This document shows positions 32,536 to 41,648 of a DNA stretch of 41,648 nucleotides, piece by piece. The position numbers and the translations under genes are program-made. The DNA lies in the NCBI GenBank assembly GCA_000169115.1, contig AAVV01000018.1, positions 1 to 41,648 of the forward strand, read 5' to 3'. The stretch's first letter is position 1. The number at the start of each line of letters is the position of its first letter. This DNA is from a marine gamma proteobacterium HTCC2080. Lineage in GTDB: Bacteria > Pseudomonadota > Gammaproteobacteria > Pseudomonadales > Halieaceae. The notes beneath the pieces are model-generated. The model did no database searches. It worked only from the letters and a program-made list of their open reading frames with translations, and had not been told where the DNA came from.

Positions 32536-34731
32536 TCAGGGCAGACTTAGCCAATAGGGAATATTGCCATCTCTCAACGACTCAATGTCAATCTCTTGAG
32601 GTCGAACAGTAATGGTCACCCCGCCTTCCCGCGCAGTGTCTAAGATGCCAATGCCCCGCTCCTCCAGGCGCTGCAACACTCCAGCGCGAGGATGGCCAAA
32701 ACGGTTGGCTCGCCCTGCGCTGATCACGGCAAGTGCTGGATCGACCCACTTCAGAAAAGAAGCCGCTGTAGAGGTATTACTACCGTGGTGAGCTACAATT
32801 AAAATATGGGCTTTGAGTTCTTTTCGCCAGTATCGAATCATTTCGCGCTCACGAACAGCACTCACATCACCTGCAAGTAATATAGTGACTTGGGCATGAC
32901 TCACCTTTAGAACACATGATCCGTCGTTATCGTCGCCGGGGCCATTTAGAACAGTCACAGTGAGCTCAGCGCTGCGAAAGAGAACCTCACCCACACGGCA
33001 TGGCGCTCCTGCATAACCTATCGCGCTTTTTGTGGGATAGTGCGCTTCGAGGTCTGCCAGCCCACCGGAATGGTCGCGATCAGAATGACTGATCACCCTA
33101 ATAGTAATGTCCTTGGTACCCAAACGATCCAAGTATGGAATCAGCACTTTTTGCGCCTGGCTGGCTCCCAAGGGCGGCGCGTCTCCGGTGTCATAAACTA
33201 ACGTTTGCCCCGCGGCGGCTAAGACAACCGACAACCCCTGACCCACATCAAGCACTGAAAGTTCAATCGTAGTGTCATCAAGACGGTGTGAAGCCACCCC
33301 CACGAATGGATTTAACATGGCACTATCAGGAATCACCTGCTCTAAGGCTTCAGCACTGCGTAAAACTCCCATGCCTACAGCAACAGCACTCTGCCATGCC
33401 AGATTATCGACACTGCCCCACAACATAACCCAAACAATTCCCACAAGCGCTAAGGGGACCATCAAACTCGCGATAAACGGAACTAACAAAACATTCGCAA
33501 TAATTGCCGCCAACGTCATTTGGCCAAACCAAAAAACTGTTACCGGTGCCATGAAGAGCACCAGTACAACTTGAGTGGCCATTATTCTCAGTAACCAACC
33601 ACGAAGATGGGGAAAGTTCTTTGGTGTAAGCTTGGTGACTACCCCAATCAAAATCCCCGTAGCGGCCATACTAAGCCAAAAACTCCGCCCTAAAATTGCA
33701 AAGTAATTGGTGATCAAAATAATCAGCGCAGCTGTGATAAAAATTTGCCAGAGGCTTGATCTTCGTGAAGTAAGCCGAAGTAGGCCTCCTAGGAACAGCA
33801 TGATCAGTGCACGCTGTGTAGGCAGACTGAAGCCAGCTAACCCCGCATAAATGGTAGCCACGCTAAGGGCTGGTAGCATGGCCCAGTCGCGTTTTATCAA
33901 TGCGTAGGGCCATATAAAAATAAGGGCACGTCGACTCAATAGCCAAATGCCAAAAAACACCAAACTGAGATGCAAGCCACTGACGACAAAAGCATGAGTA
34001 ATCCCTAGAAATCGAAATCGCCCCCAATCTGATTGCACTATCGAGCGCCCAGTTCCAAGAACCAAAGCCTCTAACAACCCGACCGCCCTGTACGGCCCCT
34101 CAAGGCCCTTCAAAGCGCCCGCTAATTTTTCCCGCAGACGATTTAGGTAACCCGATGGTGCTGTCAGCACAACGACCTCGGACACATTCAATCGCCCATA
34201 GATTCCGCGAGCTAACCACTGTGCCTGATCGGGAACCGAACCAAGATTCCATTGCGAACTGTTAGGCGCTAACCGCCCTTTTAGCGCCACCTTGGCACCA
34301 AGGGGAATAGACTGCGCCCCACTTACCCCATAAACCATAAGGCTACTGGGACTGCCGCAATCCATCAGACCGTGTATTGCACCAGCCAGCCTAAAGCTCT
34401 GTACAAGCTCGCCAGACGCCGACCTATATTTCACCGGCAAAGATACCACCGAGCCAGTAACGGCCACCTGGCTACGATAACAACTGGGCTCAATGAATTC
34501 CGTAGACCAATGCCACCCCCAATAGCACGCCACAATTCCTGCAATAACCACGTATATGCCGTGCTTGGTATACCCTGCAATGAACGCCAAACCGCCAAGA
34601 ACAATAAAGATTAGTGCCCCCCAATAAACGGGCAGCAACAGTGATGTGACCAGTATTAGTAACATCGGCAAGGCGCAATTGCGGCATATCCACAAAGTGC
34701 GAGTGTGGTTACTGTCGATAAAAGTCGTCAT
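32536..34731 (-). CDS. comEC: ComEC/Rec2-family DNA uptake channel protein
   Basis: A roughly 731-residue inner-membrane protein for passage of single-stranded DNA during natural transformation. It shows an N-terminal membrane pair, a DUF4131-like domain (about residues 65-170), the competence helix bundle (about 200-480, with THAFVVSGLHLSLVF and AGFSLPTQRALIML), and a C-terminal metallo-beta-lactamase domain with VLDVGQGLSVVL, SHSDRDHSGGL and VAHHGSNTST, all expected metal ligands present. The start at 34731 is chosen by family resemblance; an earlier one at 34770 is possible and neither ribosome-binding site is strong. It is divergent from the DUF2062 gene. Confidence 0.95.
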   Translation of the reverse strand: MTTFIDSNHTRTLWICRNCALPMLLILVTSLLLPVYWGALIFIVLGGLAFIAGYTKHGIYVVIAGIVACYWGWHWSTEFIEPSCYRSQVAVTGSVVSLPVKYRSASGELVQSFRLAGAIHGLMDCGSPSSLMVYGVSGAQSIPLGAKVALKGRLAPNSSQWNLGSVPDQAQWLARGIYGRLNVSEVVVLTAPSGYLNRLREKLAGALKGLEGPYRAVGLLEALVLGTGRSIVQSDWGRFRFLGITHAFVVSGLHLSLVFFGIWLLSRRALIFIWPYALIKRDWAMLPALSVATIYAGLAGFSLPTQRALIMLFLGGLLRLTSRRSSLWQIFITAALIILITNYFAILGRSFWLSMAATGILIGVVTKLTPKNFPHLRGWLLRIMATQVVLVLFMAPVTVFWFGQMTLAAIIANVLLVPFIASLMVPLALVGIVWVMLWGSVDNLAWQSAVAVGMGVLRSAEALEQVIPDSAMLNPFVGVASHRLDDTTIELSVLDVGQGLSVVLAAAGQTLVYDTGDAPPLGASQAQKVLIPYLDRLGTKDITIRVISHSDRDHSGGLADLEAHYPTKSAIGYAGAPCRVGEVLFRSAELTVTVLNGPGDDNDGSCVLKVSHAQVTILLAGDVSAVREREMIRYWRKELKAHILIVAHHGSNTSTAASFLKWVDPALAVISAGRANRFGHPRAGVLQRLEERGIGILDTAREGGVTITVRPQEIDIESLRDGNIPYWLSLP

Positions 34732-34858
34732 ACTTAGCGCCGATTGGCGGCTCAGCCTTGAGTTGAACACCCGACCCTAGCCGATCAAATAGCGGTAATG
34801 ACCAGGGATGAAAATTAACCGGGTCTGTAAACTTTCTAACTCGTGAATTTTTGTATCC

Positions 34859-35386
34859 ATGGCACGAAAGCTTTTTCAGCGGCTCACACCTTCTCAGCAG
34901 CAACTCAGAGATATACCTGGGTTGCACTTGCTGGGTGACTGGATATACGAGCCCAACCTTTGGCATATCAACCGCAGCTCTACAGCTATGGCATTTGCTA
35001 TTGGACTATTTTGCGCCATGGTGCCAGCGCCCGGCCAAATTTTTGTGGCCGCTTATGCCGCAGTAAGGCTTAGGGCTAATCTGCCGTTAAGCATAAGCCT
35101 CATTTTCGTTACCAACCCTTTCACAATGCCGGTGATCTACTACGCGGCTTATGAGCTCGGCGCGTTTTTTTTGGACACCCCCGTCAAAGCAATTGAGTTT
35201 GAGATCAGCTGGAGCTGGATCACGCAAAGTCTTGGTGCCATTTGGCAGCCTTTTTTACTGGGCTGCCTCGTGATCGGGTTAATTAGCGCAACGATTGGCT
35301 ACCTCACGATCAATATTCTGTGGCGCTGGCGTGTGGTCCTCGCTTGGCGGCAACGTGCCTTTGACCGTAAACCCACAAAACTCTGA
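34859..35386 (+). CDS. DUF2062 family membrane protein
   Basis: A 175-residue protein with the DUF2062 pattern: an N-terminal basic amphipathic part, NRSSTAMAFAIGLFCAMVPAPGQIFVAAYAAVRLRAN-type segment (about residues 39-75) with the conserved small-residue and Pro turn, SLIFVTNPFTMPVIYY, and a final helix VIGLISATIGYLTI before a basic tail. Function is unknown. It is the only plus-strand gene in the right-hand part, divergent from comEC and convergent with lolE (11-base gap). A DUF2062 gene beside comEC and lol genes is a common gammaproteobacterial arrangement. Confidence 0.93.
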   Translation: MARKLFQRLTPSQQQLRDIPGLHLLGDWIYEPNLWHINRSSTAMAFAIGLFCAMVPAPGQIFVAAYAAVRLRANLPLSISLIFVTNPFTMPVIYYAAYELGAFFLDTPVKAIEFEISWSWITQSLGAIWQPFLLGCLVIGLISATIGYLTINILWRWRVVLAWRQRAFDRKPTKL

Positions 35387-35396
35387 GCGAACGTCG

Positions 35397-36614
35397 TTAC
35401 TGATTAGCGAGCGCCTGAGCAACCGGTACACGCATGGCGCGCCTGGCGGGCACGACTGCCGCTACTAGACACAGCAACACCGAGGCGCACCATAGCCACA
35501 AAGCATCACCTGCCCTGACGTCAATGGGCAAGAAATTGAGCGGGTAGACGTCGGTATTAAGCAGCTTTCCGCCCATCAACCATTCTAGCCCTGACGCTAG
35601 CGCGGGAATCAACTGAGCTAATCCGAAGCCCAGCACCAAGCCCACCGACGCACCCAACACACCGATCCATAATCCCTGCAGTAAAAAAATCCACAATATA
35701 TCTTGCCGGCTCGCCCCCATTGCCTGAAGCATCGCAATAAAACCCCGTCTGTCGATAACCACTAGCACCAGCGAAGACACCACGTTAAAGGCAGCTACAG
35801 CAATAATCGAAAGCAGTAATAGCGTCACTAAATCCCGGGACAAACGGATCGCAGCATATAAATTGCCATGCCGTAATGTCCAATCCGTCACATAAAATGA
35901 TGGGGGTAACGTTCGAGCAAAGTGCCAGCGTGTCTCTGGCGCCTCAAAGAGTTGTTGCAACTGAAGAGCTAGCCCTGTTGCTGTCAACTCATCACCAAGC
36001 AGGGTTGCCGTATATTCAAAATCGGCCAACATCAGGGCCTCATCCAACTCGGTTCCTGAATCTATCAAAGCCACAACGTGCAGCGCGACTGTCGCCGGAA
36101 GCGTCTCAAACCTGAAGGCGTCCCCAGGAACGATAACACTCAGCTTATCGCCAATCTCGACTCCCAGTCGCTGGGCCATGCCAACGCCCAGAACTACTTC
36201 CCCAGGCTGAAGGGCTAGCTTTGATGGTTTTGACCAAGCTTCCCAGCGTTGCCAGAGCGGAGCTGTTACACCCAACATTTTCGCCGCAGTGACTCGCACA
36301 CCCTGAACAGCCAATAAGTCTCGCTCGTAAAAGAGACCCGCTCCGGTGATCCCCTCAGCACGCTGGGCGTCGGCCTGTAATTGATTCCAAGCTTCTAAAT
36401 CCGCAAAACCGTGAATACTGACATGGGGGACAACACCAAGAATACGTTCTCGCATTTCTCGCTCAAAGCCGTTCATTACCGATAGCACCGCCAGTAATAT
36501 AGCTACCGCGAGGGTCAGACCGACCACTGACAGTCGGGAGAGAAATCCCGACAAACCCCTTCCCCGATCAAGGACCTGACGCAGGGCAAAGCTAATACGC
36601 TCAGACCAAGGCAC
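35397..36614 (-). CDS. lolE: Lipoprotein-releasing system permease (LolE-type)
   Basis: A 405-residue permease subunit of the LolCDE complex, which extracts lipoproteins from the inner membrane and hands them to LolA. Features are a first helix with VAILLAVLSVMNGFEREMRERIL (residues about 36-58), a large periplasmic domain (about 60-265), and three C-terminal helices (LLLLSIIAVAAFNVVSSLVLVV, GVLGASVGLVLGFGL, LWLWCASVLLCLVAAVVPARRAMR). It is similar to the LolC protein at 37286-38545, as expected for the heterodimer. It overlaps lolD by 14 bases. Calling it LolE rather than a second LolC rests on gene order. Confidence 0.92.
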   Translation of the reverse strand: MPWSERISFALRQVLDRGRGLSGFLSRLSVVGLTLAVAILLAVLSVMNGFEREMRERILGVVPHVSIHGFADLEAWNQLQADAQRAEGITGAGLFYERDLLAVQGVRVTAAKMLGVTAPLWQRWEAWSKPSKLALQPGEVVLGVGMAQRLGVEIGDKLSVIVPGDAFRFETLPATVALHVVALIDSGTELDEALMLADFEYTATLLGDELTATGLALQLQQLFEAPETRWHFARTLPPSFYVTDWTLRHGNLYAAIRLSRDLVTLLLLSIIAVAAFNVVSSLVLVVIDRRGFIAMLQAMGASRQDILWIFLLQGLWIGVLGASVGLVLGFGLAQLIPALASGLEWLMGGKLLNTDVYPLNFLPIDVRAGDALWLWCASVLLCLVAAVVPARRAMRVPVAQALANQ

Positions 36615-37293
36615 GCGGCAAATCCGATAGGCACCCTGACTCTAACACCAGCTGCCTATCCATTTTTTCGGCAATCTTCGGATCGTGCGTAACTATAATG
36701 AAAGCTGTGTCTCCCCAATCGATCGACTCGATTAGATTCAACACAAGCTCCGCAGATTCAGGATCAAGGTTACCTGTTGGTTCGTCCATCAGAACACAGC
36801 CGGGCTTATTTGCGAGAGCTCGAGCAATCGCTACGCGCTGCCGCTCTCCACCACTTAGTGCTGCGGGCTTATGACGCACTCGTTGACTTAGGCCTACCCT
36901 ATCGAGCAACGTCGCGGCACGCTCTTGGGCCACCCCTTTGGCCTCACCGCCAATGCGCATTGGCATAGCGACGGCCTCCAAAGCGGTGAACTCAGGCAAC
37001 AGATGATGGAACTGAAAGACAAAGCCTAACTGGCGATTCCGCCACTGACTCCTAGCCCGCTCTCCCATACGACTCAAGGACTTGTGGGAAACCAGCACCT
37101 CGCCAGCTGTGGGGGTATCTAAGCCGCCCAAAAGATTCAGCAAAGTTGATTTACCCGAACCAGACCGACCAACAATGGCAATACGCTCGCCTTGCTCAAG
37201 CGCCAGTTCAACGCCCTGAAGTACTTTTACCGAGTTAGACCCATCCTGGTAACTCTTCTCCAGGCCAGAACAGCTGAGCACCACGTCAACCAT
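36601..37293 (-). CDS. lolD: Lipoprotein-releasing system ATP-binding protein
   Basis: A 230-residue ABC ATPase driving lipoprotein release. Walker A is GRSGSGKSTLLNLLGGLD, the Q-loop region FVFQFHHLLPEFTALEAVAMP matches LolD, the signature is LSGGERQRVAIARAL, Walker B VLMDEPTGNLD, and the switch His is in IIVTHD. It overlaps lolC by eight bases and lolE by 14, so the three subunits are translated from one message in the order lolC, lolD, lolE. Confidence 0.97.
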   Translation of the reverse strand: MVDVVLSCSGLEKSYQDGSNSVKVLQGVELALEQGERIAIVGRSGSGKSTLLNLLGGLDTPTAGEVLVSHKSLSRMGERARSQWRNRQLGFVFQFHHLLPEFTALEAVAMPMRIGGEAKGVAQERAATLLDRVGLSQRVRHKPAALSGGERQRVAIARALANKPGCVLMDEPTGNLDPESAELVLNLIESIDWGDTAFIIVTHDPKIAEKMDRQLVLESGCLSDLPRALV

Positions 37294-38545
37294 TGTTAAG
37301 CACCTCGACCGGTGAAATTCGTGAGGCTCGCCAGGCCGGATACACAGTTGCTATAACGCTAAGCAAAAGAGCTAGGCCCGTGGTGATTGCAACATCTCCC
37401 CACTGCAACTCAGAAGGCAGTCGCCCAATGTAATAAACCGAAGGATCAAAGAGCTGCACACCAATTAATTGCTCCATAATGACCGCAATATCGGATACCC
37501 ATAGTGCGAGTAAAACCCCCAAGACAGCTCCGATCGCAATCCCCACCGATCCAATTAATAAGCCATGGCCCAGGAACAGACCCATAACGCCTAGCGAGGT
37601 AAACCCCATGACTCGCAACACCGCTATATCACGAGCTTTTTCAGTAACTGACATGGTAAGGGTTGAAACAATATTGAAAGCAGCTACGGCGATAACCGCA
37701 AGCAGCAAAATACCCACCATTATTTTTTCCATCTTAACCGCAGAAAATAAACTGCCCTGTGAGTCTCGCCAGTCTGTAATAACTAGATCTGAAGGAGAGG
37801 ACACCGCGGTTGTCATACGCAACATCTCACGCAATGGGGGCGCTGCGTCAGCCACGTTATCAGGACTACCCAGATCGATCTGCAAGCCGTCTACTCCCCT
37901 CCTAGCAAACAAACGCCCAGCCGTTTCCAAACTCACATAAGACTGAACAGCGTCGATACTTGAGCCCACTTCAAATTCAGCCACCACAACCAGCTTACGA
38001 ACCCGAGGGAACACCCCTAGAGGTGTTACCGACAGTGTTGGCAGGACCACCTCAATAACATCTCCAGCCATCGCTCCCAGCTGTCCTGCAAGAGTGCTGC
38101 CCAATGCAATGGTAAAAGGTTGGCTCTGAAGCAAACCTAGATCGCCTGAAAGAATTCGCTCATGCAGGTCGCTGACACCTCGCTGTGCCTTAAGATCTAT
38201 ACCGGTAACTTGGCTCCCCACACGTCGAGATCGAGACTGCAACAGCGCTATATCCTCAATGAAGGGGGCGACACTTTGCACGGAAGGCACCGCTTGCAAC
38301 TCGCTAGCCAGCTGCTGCCATTGGGTCAACGGATTACCCGGCGAGGACACAACAGCATGAGGAACTAAGGACAAAATGCGGTCTCTCAATTCGAGAGCAA
38401 ACCCGTTCATGACGGACAAGACGGTGATTAGACTCGCAACACCAAGAATCATGCCCAGCATAGATGCGCGAGAAACCAGCCTAGCAAACCCCTCCCGCCT
38501 ACCCGTGAAGGTGTAGCGGATCATCATATCGCGGGTGAAGGACAC
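37286..38545 (-). CDS. lolC: Lipoprotein-releasing system permease (LolC-type)
   Basis: A 419-residue inner-membrane permease with the LolC/E layout: N-terminal IRYTFTGRREGFARLVSR, first helix GVASLITVLSVMNGFALELRDRIL, a periplasmic domain (about 65-270) that would contact LolA and the lipoprotein, and three C-terminal helices ending SVIATVYPAWRASRISPVEVL. The GTG at 38545 follows TAGG by five bases; an in-frame stop three codons earlier excludes a longer protein. ATG codons six residues later are the only alternative. It lies 19 bases after nqrM. Confidence 0.94.
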   Translation of the reverse strand: MSFTRDMMIRYTFTGRREGFARLVSRASMLGMILGVASLITVLSVMNGFALELRDRILSLVPHAVVSSPGNPLTQWQQLASELQAVPSVQSVAPFIEDIALLQSRSRRVGSQVTGIDLKAQRGVSDLHERILSGDLGLLQSQPFTIALGSTLAGQLGAMAGDVIEVVLPTLSVTPLGVFPRVRKLVVVAEFEVGSSIDAVQSYVSLETAGRLFARRGVDGLQIDLGSPDNVADAAPPLREMLRMTTAVSSPSDLVITDWRDSQGSLFSAVKMEKIMVGILLLAVIAVAAFNIVSTLTMSVTEKARDIAVLRVMGFTSLGVMGLFLGHGLLIGSVGIAIGAVLGVLLALWVSDIAVIMEQLIGVQLFDPSVYYIGRLPSELQWGDVAITTGLALLLSVIATVYPAWRASRISPVEVLNNG

Positions 38546-38564
38546 CTCAGCCTATCTGTTGAGG

Positions 38565-38789
38565 TTAATCTCGGGGGTCATGCGCCTGTACGCCCGACCT
38601 GTCGTCAGAAAGTCGGGTCTCTGTCTCGCATACCTGAGGATCGCCGCCACAAAGATCGCATTTGCTATCGATCCCCATACGTCCTATGCCCCCACATGTT
38701 CCACTAATAGGAGCTCTTCCGGCAATGACGCCCACTGCCATTGCAGTCATGATGGCAGCAAAGGCTAAAAAGGTGACCACAAAAATCAC
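38565..38789 (-). CDS. nqrM: Na+-NQR maturation protein NqrM
   Basis: A 74-residue protein with one N-terminal membrane helix (VTFLAFAAIMTAMAVGVIAG) and a Cys-rich part GTCGGIGRMGIDSKCDLCGG with a further Cys in PQVCE, matching the DUF539/NqrM family. NqrM is needed to assemble the iron site between NqrD and NqrE. The start is GTG at 38789 with GGGAG eight bases upstream. It follows apbE by 31 bases, completing the nqr-apbE-nqrM arrangement. Confidence 0.95.
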   Translation of the reverse strand: MIFVVTFLAFAAIMTAMAVGVIAGRAPISGTCGGIGRMGIDSKCDLCGGDPQVCETETRLSDDRSGVQAHDPRD

Positions 38790-38820
38790 AAGTGTAACTC
38801 CCTGTCGTTAATCCAATACT

Positions 38821-39870
38821 CTATCCCGATGCGGCGTTAGACGCCAGAAAGGGACCAAATTTTGTGCTCCACACCGGCTTTAGTGCGTCTGCGTCTCGGT
38901 ACACTAGATAAACCGCAAGCCCCACCCGCTCGGCGAGATCCAGTGCTCGCTCAGTGCCCAAAACACAAAGCGCAGTGGCCCATGCGTCTGCCAGAGCGGT
39001 TGACGGATGAATTACAGTGACGGAGACCAAATCGTGTTGTACCGGGTATCCTGTGCGCGGATCAATAATATGCGAGTAGCGCTGTCCGTCACGCTCAAAA
39101 TAATTGCGGTAGTCCCCAGAGGTAGCAACTCCAACGTCGGAAACATTGACCGCTGCCTGAAAAGTGCCTCGCCCCTGTTCCGGACGCTCAACGGCAATAC
39201 GCCAGGCATCACCCCGCGGACTGTGACCTCTAAGTTGTAGCTCTCCACCAACTTCCAGCATGAAGTTTTTAACACCCAACTCGTCCAGCTCATCGCCAGC
39301 GAGATCGACTCCGTACCCCTTTGCAATCGAGGAAAATTCGAGGGATACGCCTGCCACACGCTTACTCAGATAGCGAATACTAGGCTGCCAATTGAGTCGA
39401 CTTAAACCCACAACTTGAAGCGTCGATGCAATAACAGCGTCGGTGGGAATTTGAGTGGGCCCACCCGGACCGAATCCCCAAAGATCAATGAGTGGAGCCA
39501 CCGTCACATCATAGGCACCCTCGGTAGTCCGGGTGATTTTCATCGCCTCGTTAAGCACGTAGGTAAAGTCCCAATCAACCTCCATGACCTCATCGGCGGG
39601 CAGCGCGTTGAACTCGCTTATCAATGATTGGGGGTCATAGGTGTTCATGCTGACATTTACGACTTCAAAGGCAGCACGCACAGCTTTTTCAACGACGTCA
39701 GGGGCAGGCAAGGACTCATCGGGCAAATACACCAAGGACCAGCCCGTGCCATAAATACTGCCCTCCAATTTAACAACATTAGAAGACTTTGCGCAGCCCT
39801 GCAGGCCTATAAGCAAAACGACCAGCACGATGGCTGGCCGGAGACGTACCCATGATAAAATTTTAGCCAC
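38821..39870 (-). CDS. apbE: FAD:protein FMN transferase (lipoprotein)
   Basis: A 349-residue periplasmic lipoprotein (lipobox LIGLQGC near residue 27) that attaches FMN covalently to threonines of NqrB and NqrC. Family motifs include [10 protein letters not shown], the [13 protein letters not shown] segment, [10 protein letters not shown], the flavin and metal region [30 protein letters not shown] and [12 protein letters not shown]. It begins at a GTG (39870) that overlaps the nqrF stop by eight bases, supporting service to the adjacent NQR complex. Confidence 0.96.
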   Translation of the reverse strand: MAKILSWVRLRPAIVLVVLLIGLQGCAKSSNVVKLEGSIYGTGWSLVYLPDESLPAPDVVEKAVRAAFEVVNVSMNTYDPQSLISEFNALPADEVMEVDWDFTYVLNEAMKITRTTEGAYDVTVAPLIDLWGFGPGGPTQIPTDAVIASTLQVVGLSRLNWQPSIRYLSKRVAGVSLEFSSIAKGYGVDLAGDELDELGVKNFMLEVGGELQLRGHSPRGDAWRIAVERPEQGRGTFQAAVNVSDVGVATSGDYRNYFERDGQRYSHIIDPRTGYPVQHDLVSVTVIHPSTALADAWATALCVLGTERALDLAERVGLAVYLVYRDADALKPVWSTKFGPFLASNAASG

Positions 39871-41086
39871 CGAAGTCGTCTAGGAAAATATTATCCCGCT
39901 CGACGCCAAGGTCAACCAACATTTTTATTACCGCCGCATTCATCATGGGTGGCCCGCACATGTAGTACTCACAATCTTCAGGTGCTGGGTGATTCTTTAA
40001 ATACTCTTCGAACAGCACATTATGAATAAATCCCGTCAAACCATCCCAGTTATCTTCGGGTTGAGGATCTGAGAGAGCTGTATGCCAGGTGAAATTTTCG
40101 TTTTCCGCCTGCAGCCCATCGTAATCCTCGACGTAAAACATTTCTTTAAGCGATCGGGCGCCATACCAAAAGGTTATTTTGCGCTTTGAATTTAGGCGTT
40201 TCAGCTGATCAAATAGGTGGGAACGCATTGGGGCCATTCCAGCACCGCCACCGATAAACACCATTTCAGCGTCCGTCTCCTTTGCGAAGAATTCGCCAAA
40301 TGGCCCATAGACGGTAATTTTATCGCCGGGCTTCAAGTCAAAGACCCAGCTGGACATAATGCCGGGAGGAATACCTTCGCTGCCGGGAGGGGGGGTCGCA
40401 ATCCGAATATTGAACTTTACAATTCCCTTTTCTTCGGGGTAGTTCGCCATGGAATAGGCACGAATTGTGGTGTCCTCGCTCGCTGATCCGTATTTGAAGA
40501 ACCCGAAACGCTCCCAGTCGCCTTTGTACTCCTCGCCAATCTCAAAGTTGTCAAAATTAACGTTGTGGGGCGGGCACTCTAACTGCACGTAACCACCGGC
40601 TCTAAAGTCAACGCTCTCGCCCTCCGGGAGTCGCAGCACCAACTCCTTAATAAAGGTGGCAACGTTATCGTTAGACTCAACGGTGCACTCCCACTGCTTG
40701 ACACCGAAAACCTCTTCCGGAATCTGAATGCGCATATCCTGTTTAACGGGAGTTTGGCAGGACAGCCGCCAGCCATCATTAGCTTGCCGACGGGTAAAGT
40801 GTGATTCTTCAGTTGGCAGCATTGAGCCACCACCATCGCTCACCTGGCACTTGCACTGAGCACAAGTGCCACCGCCGCCACAGGCACTCGCCAAGAACAG
40901 ATTCGCATCAGCGAGGGTCTGGAGTAATTTTCCGCCCGCAGGAACCTCAATAGTTTTTCCACCATTGATTTCAATACTCACGTTGCCGGAGCTCACCAAT
41001 CTGGAGCGCGCAGCCAAGATGACCATGACCAAGGCCAGCACAATAGCTGTAAACATTCCAACGCCATATACAATTGTCATATCCAT
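39863..41086 (-). CDS. nqrF: Na+-translocating NADH:quinone reductase subunit F
   Basis: A 407-residue subunit where NADH enters the sodium-pumping complex. It has an N-terminal membrane helix ([18 protein letters not shown]), a 2Fe-2S domain with [10 protein letters not shown] near residues 69-78 and a fourth Cys in RLSCQTPV, an FAD domain with [11 protein letters not shown], and a NAD(H) domain with [16 protein letters not shown] and [12 protein letters not shown], ending [10 protein letters not shown]. It is 32 bases downstream of nqrE. Length and motifs are normal. Confidence 0.98.
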   Translation of the reverse strand: MDMTIVYGVGMFTAIVLALVMVILAARSRLVSSGNVSIEINGGKTIEVPAGGKLLQTLADANLFLASACGGGGTCAQCKCQVSDGGGSMLPTEESHFTRRQANDGWRLSCQTPVKQDMRIQIPEEVFGVKQWECTVESNDNVATFIKELVLRLPEGESVDFRAGGYVQLECPPHNVNFDNFEIGEEYKGDWERFGFFKYGSASEDTTIRAYSMANYPEEKGIVKFNIRIATPPPGSEGIPPGIMSSWVFDLKPGDKITVYGPFGEFFAKETDAEMVFIGGGAGMAPMRSHLFDQLKRLNSKRKITFWYGARSLKEMFYVEDYDGLQAENENFTWHTALSDPQPEDNWDGLTGFIHNVLFEEYLKNHPAPEDCEYYMCGPPMMNAAVIKMLVDLGVERDNIFLDDFGG

Positions 41087-41118
41087 TACTGTTTAAATCC
41101 TCTCCCTTGCCATCATCA

Positions 41119-41648
41119 TTAGATGTCGATGCCACCGAAGGACATAAAGCCCAAAGACATCAATCCCACTGTGATAAAGGTTATTCCCAGCCCCTGCAAC
41201 CCATCCGGCACATCACTGTATTTTAATTTTTCACGTATTCCCGCGAGCGCAACAATCGCCAACGCCCAGCCAACCCCTGCGCCTGCACCAAAAACTGCAC
41301 TCTCGCCAAAGGTGTAATCACGCTCCACCATTAACAGAGACGCACCTAAGATGGCACAGTTCACTGTGATCAGCGGCAGGAAGACGCCTAGAGCGGCATA
41401 TAGCGCTGGCACGTAGCGGTCGAGAAACATCTCCAGTATCTGAACCAGTGCAGCAATTACACCAATATAACTAAGCAGCCCCAGAAAACTGAGATCTACA
41501 TCGGGTAGCCCGGCCCAAGCAAGCGCGCCATCAGCCAGTAAATATTGGTAGATTAAGTTATTAACCGGGACGGTGATTGTTAGAACGACAACAACCGCGA
41601 CACCCAGTCCAAAAGCGGCCTGAATTTTTTTGGAAACTGCCAAAAACG
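41119..41648 (-). CDS. nqrE: Na+-translocating NADH:quinone reductase subunit E (partial)
   Basis: The C-terminal 176 or so residues of an inner-membrane subunit; the frame stays open to the right edge (FLAVSKK at the boundary), so roughly 25-30 N-terminal residues are outside the window. Membrane helices and conserved blocks include [43 protein letters not shown] with the Cys near the NqrD-NqrE iron site, and [23 protein letters not shown]. It belongs to the nqrA-F operon that continues beyond the edge. Confidence 0.97.
   Translation of the reverse strand, partial: FLAVSKKIQAAFGLGVAVVVVLTITVPVNNLIYQYLLADGALAWAGLPDVDLSFLGLLSYIGVIAALVQILEMFLDRYVPALYAALGVFLPLITVNCAILGASLLMVERDYTFGESAVFGAGAGVGWALAIVALAGIREKLKYSDVPDGLQGLGITFITVGLMSLGFMSFGGIDI

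Noticed and set aside
1-41648. CRISPR arrays, insertion sequences, integrases or phage genes
   Set aside because: Looked for on both strands; no regularly spaced repeats, transposase motifs or terminal inverted repeats were seen.

Overview
The window looks like chromosomal DNA of a marine-type gammaproteobacterium. The support is a Na+-translocating NQR operon with its maturation genes, a lolC-lolD-lolE lipoprotein-release locus, and an exbB-exbD-msbA-lpxK-kdsB-murB run, an arrangement that from general knowledge resembles Pseudomonas and related orders. The exact lineage cannot be fixed by eye. The window has two parts: an accessory, mostly catabolic left part (about 1-23950) and a compact housekeeping right part (24068-41648). 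A tRNA-Cys gene lies at the boundary.

Left part. At the left edge is a truncated secreted esterase of the PHB-depolymerase/feruloyl-esterase type. It is followed by a lipoprotein built from two copies of one domain and by a small methyltransferase. From about 3030 to 20527 lies what I read as one catabolic locus. It encodes an acyl-CoA ligase, a Tat-exported DUF1329 protein, a ferredoxin reductase, a regulator made of two fused MarR-like domains (divergent from the reductase), and then a long same-strand run. In transcription order that run is MMPL/RND transporter, second DUF1329 protein, YCF48/BNR-repeat protein, DUF1302 outer-membrane protein, short-chain dehydrogenase, cytochrome P450, Baeyer-Villiger-type monooxygenase, DUF3237 protein and 2Fe-2S ferredoxin. 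P450 with ferredoxin and reductase, then dehydrogenase, Baeyer-Villiger enzyme and CoA ligase, is the enzymatic logic of camphor or cycloalkane breakdown: hydroxylate, oxidise to ketone, insert oxygen, open, activate with CoA. Here it is combined with a DUF1302/DUF1329/YCF48/MMPL envelope set that may move a hydrophobic substrate. The substrate is unknown. A palindrome filling the spacer of a likely promoter between the reductase and the regulator suggests repression by the tandem-MarR protein.

Between 20528 and 24068 there is a 714-base stretch without a convincing gene, a large secreted protein of unknown function, and a small SnoaL/lumazine-binding-like protein.

Right part. Genes are tightly packed and often overlap: exbB-exbD-msbA-lpxK-kdsB-murB-uvrC-pgsA followed by tRNA-Cys (lipid A flipping, lipid A and Kdo synthesis, peptidoglycan, DNA repair, phospholipid synthesis); comEC; a DUF2062 gene on the opposite strand; lolC-lolD-lolE; and nqrE (cut by the right edge)-nqrF-apbE-nqrM. 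The kdsB gene appears to start at a CTG codon behind a strong ribosome-binding site. No CRISPR array, insertion sequence or phage gene was seen.
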